In this document: positions 5,860 to 5,883 of the stretch, one piece after another
Layout of the letters: every line of letters begins with the position of its first letter
Numbering within the stretch: the first letter of the stretch is position 1
From: Bacteroidota bacterium
GTDB lineage: Bacteria > Bacteroidota > Bacteroidia > Bacteroidales > Cfx3-03
Direction: 5' to 3'
Assembly: GCA_030706265.1 (NCBI GenBank)
Contig: JAUZOX010000188.1
Span: 1-5,883 of the forward strand
Length of the DNA: 5,883 nt
Notes under the pieces: model-generated
What the model was told of the DNA's origin: nothing
The model's input: only the letters and a program-made list of their open reading frames with translations
Database searches by the model: none
Made by a program: the position numbers and the translations under genes

Positions 5860-5883
5860 ATGAAAAGTAAATTTGCGTTTTTA
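5860..5883 (+). CDS. Start of a further gene, cut by right edge
   Basis: An ATG at 5860 opens MKSKFAFL and runs off the window. The start resembles that of the glycoside hydrolase (MKSKIGVL, same AACAATG/GACAATG context), with a basic tip leading into hydrophobic residues, so it probably begins a signal peptide of an exported protein. A competing ATG at 5850 reads only six codons before a stop that overlaps the 5860 gene, so 5860 is preferred. Function cannot be told from eight residues. Confidence 0.5.

Overview
The window looks like chromosomal DNA from a member of the Bacteroidota. The evidence is indirect: there are no Shine-Dalgarno sequences before clear start codons, the intergenic DNA is AT-rich, a TAnnTTTG-type promoter element is present, a LolD/MacB-type ABC exporter has an FtsX-like permease, and a secreted glycoside hydrolase sits beside a secreted ConA-like protein, as in polysaccharide-use loci. 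I cannot name the genus.

Layout. On the minus strand at the left, an ABC transporter ATPase (1042-1998) is followed by its FtsX/MacB-type permease (1045 down to 1, cut by the window edge). The two overlap by an ATGA and form an operon reading leftwards. A gene-poor divergent spacer (1999-2550) separates them from a two-gene plus-strand operon. This operon encodes a secreted clan GH-A, GH30-like glycoside hydrolase (2551-3864) and, 11 bases later, a secreted DUF1349/ConA-like protein (3876-4595). Together they probably cleave and bind an extracellular or periplasmic glycan; the substrate cannot be read from the sequence.

From 4596 to 5859 the only credible gene is a small minus-strand gene for a 95-residue helical protein I do not recognise (4873-5160). 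It is bracketed by a family of short related repeats built on GTTTCATCC. Two copies to its left (4607 and 4695) point right, and the copies to its right (5236, 5313 and a weak one at 5291) point the opposite way. The outer pair, 4681-4710 and 5313-5342, match as 24 of 30 bases in inverted orientation. This arrangement, with no transposase inside, resembles a non-autonomous or decayed mobile element carrying the small gene. It is the most unexplained structure in the window.

At the far right an AT-rich region with a perfect 8-bp inverted repeat (5755-5776) precedes the first eight codons of another plus-strand gene (MKSKFAFL, from 5860). Its N-terminus resembles that of the glycoside hydrolase, so it may be another exported protein.
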